A stretch of DNA of 5,979 bases. Origin: a bacterium. GTDB lineage: Bacteria > NPL-UPA2 > JAUVJM01. Within the stretch, counting starts at the first letter, position 1; each line of letters begins with the position of its first letter. Location: contig JAUVJM010000084.1 of assembly GCA_030596585.1 (NCBI GenBank), positions 1 through 5,979 of the forward strand. Reading direction: 5' to 3'. This document shows, one piece after another, positions 4,714 to 5,979 of this stretch. The notes beneath the pieces were generated by a model. The model had not been told where the DNA came from. It did not search any database and was given only the letters and a program-made list of their open reading frames with translations. The translations under genes and the position numbers were made by a program.

Positions 4714-5979
4714 TTCCCAGCACCTTCTCCACTTCCCTGGCATCAAGAACTTCTTTCTCCTTCAATGCAACTGCCAGCTTATCCAGTTTTGCTCTGTTCT
4801 CTCTAAGGATTGACAATGCCTTGTCATAACACTGCTGGACAATCAAACGCACTTCCTTATCGATATCAACAGCCACCTTCTCACTGTAGGTTTTCTCTTT
4901 AGTAATATCCCGTCCCAGGAAAACCTGCTCGGGATTCTCCCTGTAGGTCAAGGGTCCCAGAACCTCACTCATTCCAAATTCACAGACCATCTTGCGGGCA
5001 ACCCGCGACACCATTTCCAGGTCATTTTGAGCTCCCGTGGTCTCTTCCTTGAAAACCAGCGTCTCCGCTACGCGCCCCCCAAGAAAAACGGTCATCCGCC
5101 CGAGCAATTCCTTTTTCGTTGTCAGGTATCTGTCCTCCATAGGTATCTGCAGAGTGTAGCCGAGGGCTCTTCCCCCTCTCGGGATGATGGAAACCTTGTG
5201 CAGAGGGTCAGCTTCTGGAATGAGATAGGCAAGCAGAGCATGCCCCGATTCATGGAAAGCAACTATGTTCTTCTCATAATCGGATATTACCCCGCTTTTC
5301 CTCTCAGGGCCCGCAATTATCCTTTCTCTTGCCTCCTCAAATTCCTTCATATAGACCTTTTCTTTGTTCCGACGCGCCGCCAGGAGAGCAGCCTCGTTGA
5401 CAAGATTAGCTAAATCGGCACCCGAAAAGCCAGGCGTACCCCTGGCTACCGTTTTGAGATTAAGATTCTTCGCCAGTTTAACGTTGCGGATATGCACTTT
5501 AAGGATTTGCTCGCGTCCCACAACGTCGGGATTGTAAACTTCAATCTGCCTGTCAAACCTCCCAGGCCGCAGGAGCGCCGCGTCGAGAACGTCAGGTCTG
5601 TTAGTAGCCGCAATAAGAATAACTCCCGTCCTTGTATCAAACCCGTCCATTTCTGCCAGGAGTTGATTCAACGTCTGCTCCCGCTCATCGTGCCCCCCGC
5701 CAATACCGGCAAACCGCTGTCTGCCAACGGCATCTATCTCATCAATGAAGATAATGCATCCCTTCCCGCTGGTGATAGCACTTTTCCTGCTCTGTTCAAA
5801 CAAGTCCCTTACCCGGGAAGCTCCCACTCCAACAAAAAGTTCCACAAAATCTGAACCGCTTATTGAATAGAAAGGAGCGTCAGCCTCACCCGCAACTGCC
5901 TTTGCCAGCAGGGTCTTGCCGCAGCCGGGAGGTCCGTAGAGAAGCACTCCTTTAGGAATTTTTGCTCCAAGCTTCGTGA
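4622..5979 (-). CDS. ftsH: ATP-dependent zinc metalloprotease FtsH, 5'-partial
   Basis: This is the C-terminal 451 residues of the membrane-anchored AAA+ protease that unfolds and degrades membrane and cytosolic proteins. The reading frame stays open to the window edge (TKLGAKIPKGVLLYGPPG), so the N-terminal membrane segments lie outside. Visible motifs, numbered from the first complete codon: Walker A GPPGCGKT (15-22), pore loop FVELFVGVG (44-52), Walker B IIFIDEID (75-82), second region of homology with RPGRFDR (137-143), zinc-binding HESGH (242-246), and a third zinc ligand, Asp319, in GAQNDLE. Every catalytic element is intact. Walker A carries Cys where Thr is more common. The stretch SAITSGKGC before Walker B is a few residues longer than in E. 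coli FtsH. The last 30 residues are charged, low-complexity and overlap the start of folE. It is the most upstream gene of the minus-strand cluster, and its promoter is not in the window. Identity is essentially certain. Confidence 0.98.
   Translation of the reverse strand, partial: TKLGAKIPKGVLLYGPPGCGKTLLAKAVAGEADAPFYSISGSDFVELFVGVGASRVRDLFEQSRKSAITSGKGCIIFIDEIDAVGRQRFAGIGGGHDEREQTLNQLLAEMDGFDTRTGVILIAATNRPDVLDAALLRPGRFDRQIEVYNPDVVGREQILKVHIRNVKLAKNLNLKTVARGTPGFSGADLANLVNEAALLAARRNKEKVYMKEFEEARERIIAGPERKSGVISDYEKNIVAFHESGHALLAYLIPEADPLHKVSIIPRGGRALGYTLQIPMEDRYLTTKKELLGRMTVFLGGRVAETLVFKEETTGAQNDLEMVSRVARKMVCEFGMSEVLGPLTYRENPEQVFLGRDITKEKTYSEKVAVDIDKEVRLIVQQCYDKALSILRENRAKLDKLAVALKEKEVLDAREVEKVLGNGQKKDKEGSKNDSGGDRGEPGSPRTGSDS
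4721..4730 (-). promoter_or_regulatory. Ribosome binding site that fixes the folE start
   Basis: GGAGAAGGTG lies within the 3' end of ftsH and ends 7 nt before the ATG at 4713. Its purine-rich match to the 16S tail supports this start over the upstream ATG codons of the same frame. Confidence 0.65.

Overview
All six genes in this window are read from the minus strand. In transcription order they are ftsH (5' end outside the window), folE, folP, pdxJ, acpS and a fused nnr (NAD(P)H-hydrate epimerase plus dehydratase). The set is chromosomal housekeeping: membrane protein quality control, two folate steps, vitamin B6 ring formation, acyl carrier protein activation and repair of damaged nicotinamide cofactors. 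I see no phage, plasmid, CRISPR or defence genes, and no rRNA or tRNA.

The organism is a bacterium of moderate GC content. A dedicated pdxJ means the deoxyxylulose-phosphate route to PLP, which is typical of Proteobacteria, Nitrospirota, PVC-type and several uncultivated phyla and unusual in Firmicutes. A related order (ftsH, folP, then glmM, pdxJ, acpS, nnr) is known from delta-proteobacterial-type genomes. Here folE is added and no cdaA/ybbR/glmM block lies between folP and pdxJ. A short extra stretch before the FtsH Walker B motif (SAITSGKGC) reminds me of FtsH from PVC/Omnitrophota-like lineages, but that is memory-based and weak. I would not name a phylum firmly.

Layout from right to left: ftsH ends inside folE with a 92-nt overlap. 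After the folE stop there is a compact 179-bp segment (3972-4150) bounded by a perfect 19-bp inverted repeat, GGGGTCAAGTCTTGCATTT, which looks like a small non-autonomous mobile element. The best folP start codon and its first six codons lie inside one arm of that repeat, so this element appears to have supplied the start of folP. folP is followed after a 38-bp gap by pdxJ, then after 15 bp by acpS. A 349-bp AT-rich gap with a weak candidate promoter separates acpS from nnr. The left 85 bases hold no recognised gene, only overlapping hairpins that end in a T-run on the plus strand.

The genes probably form one long operon driven from upstream of ftsH, with nnr possibly under its own promoter. 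The most notable observation is the mobile-element repeat that doubles as the folP translation start. I found no convincing undescribed multi-gene system.
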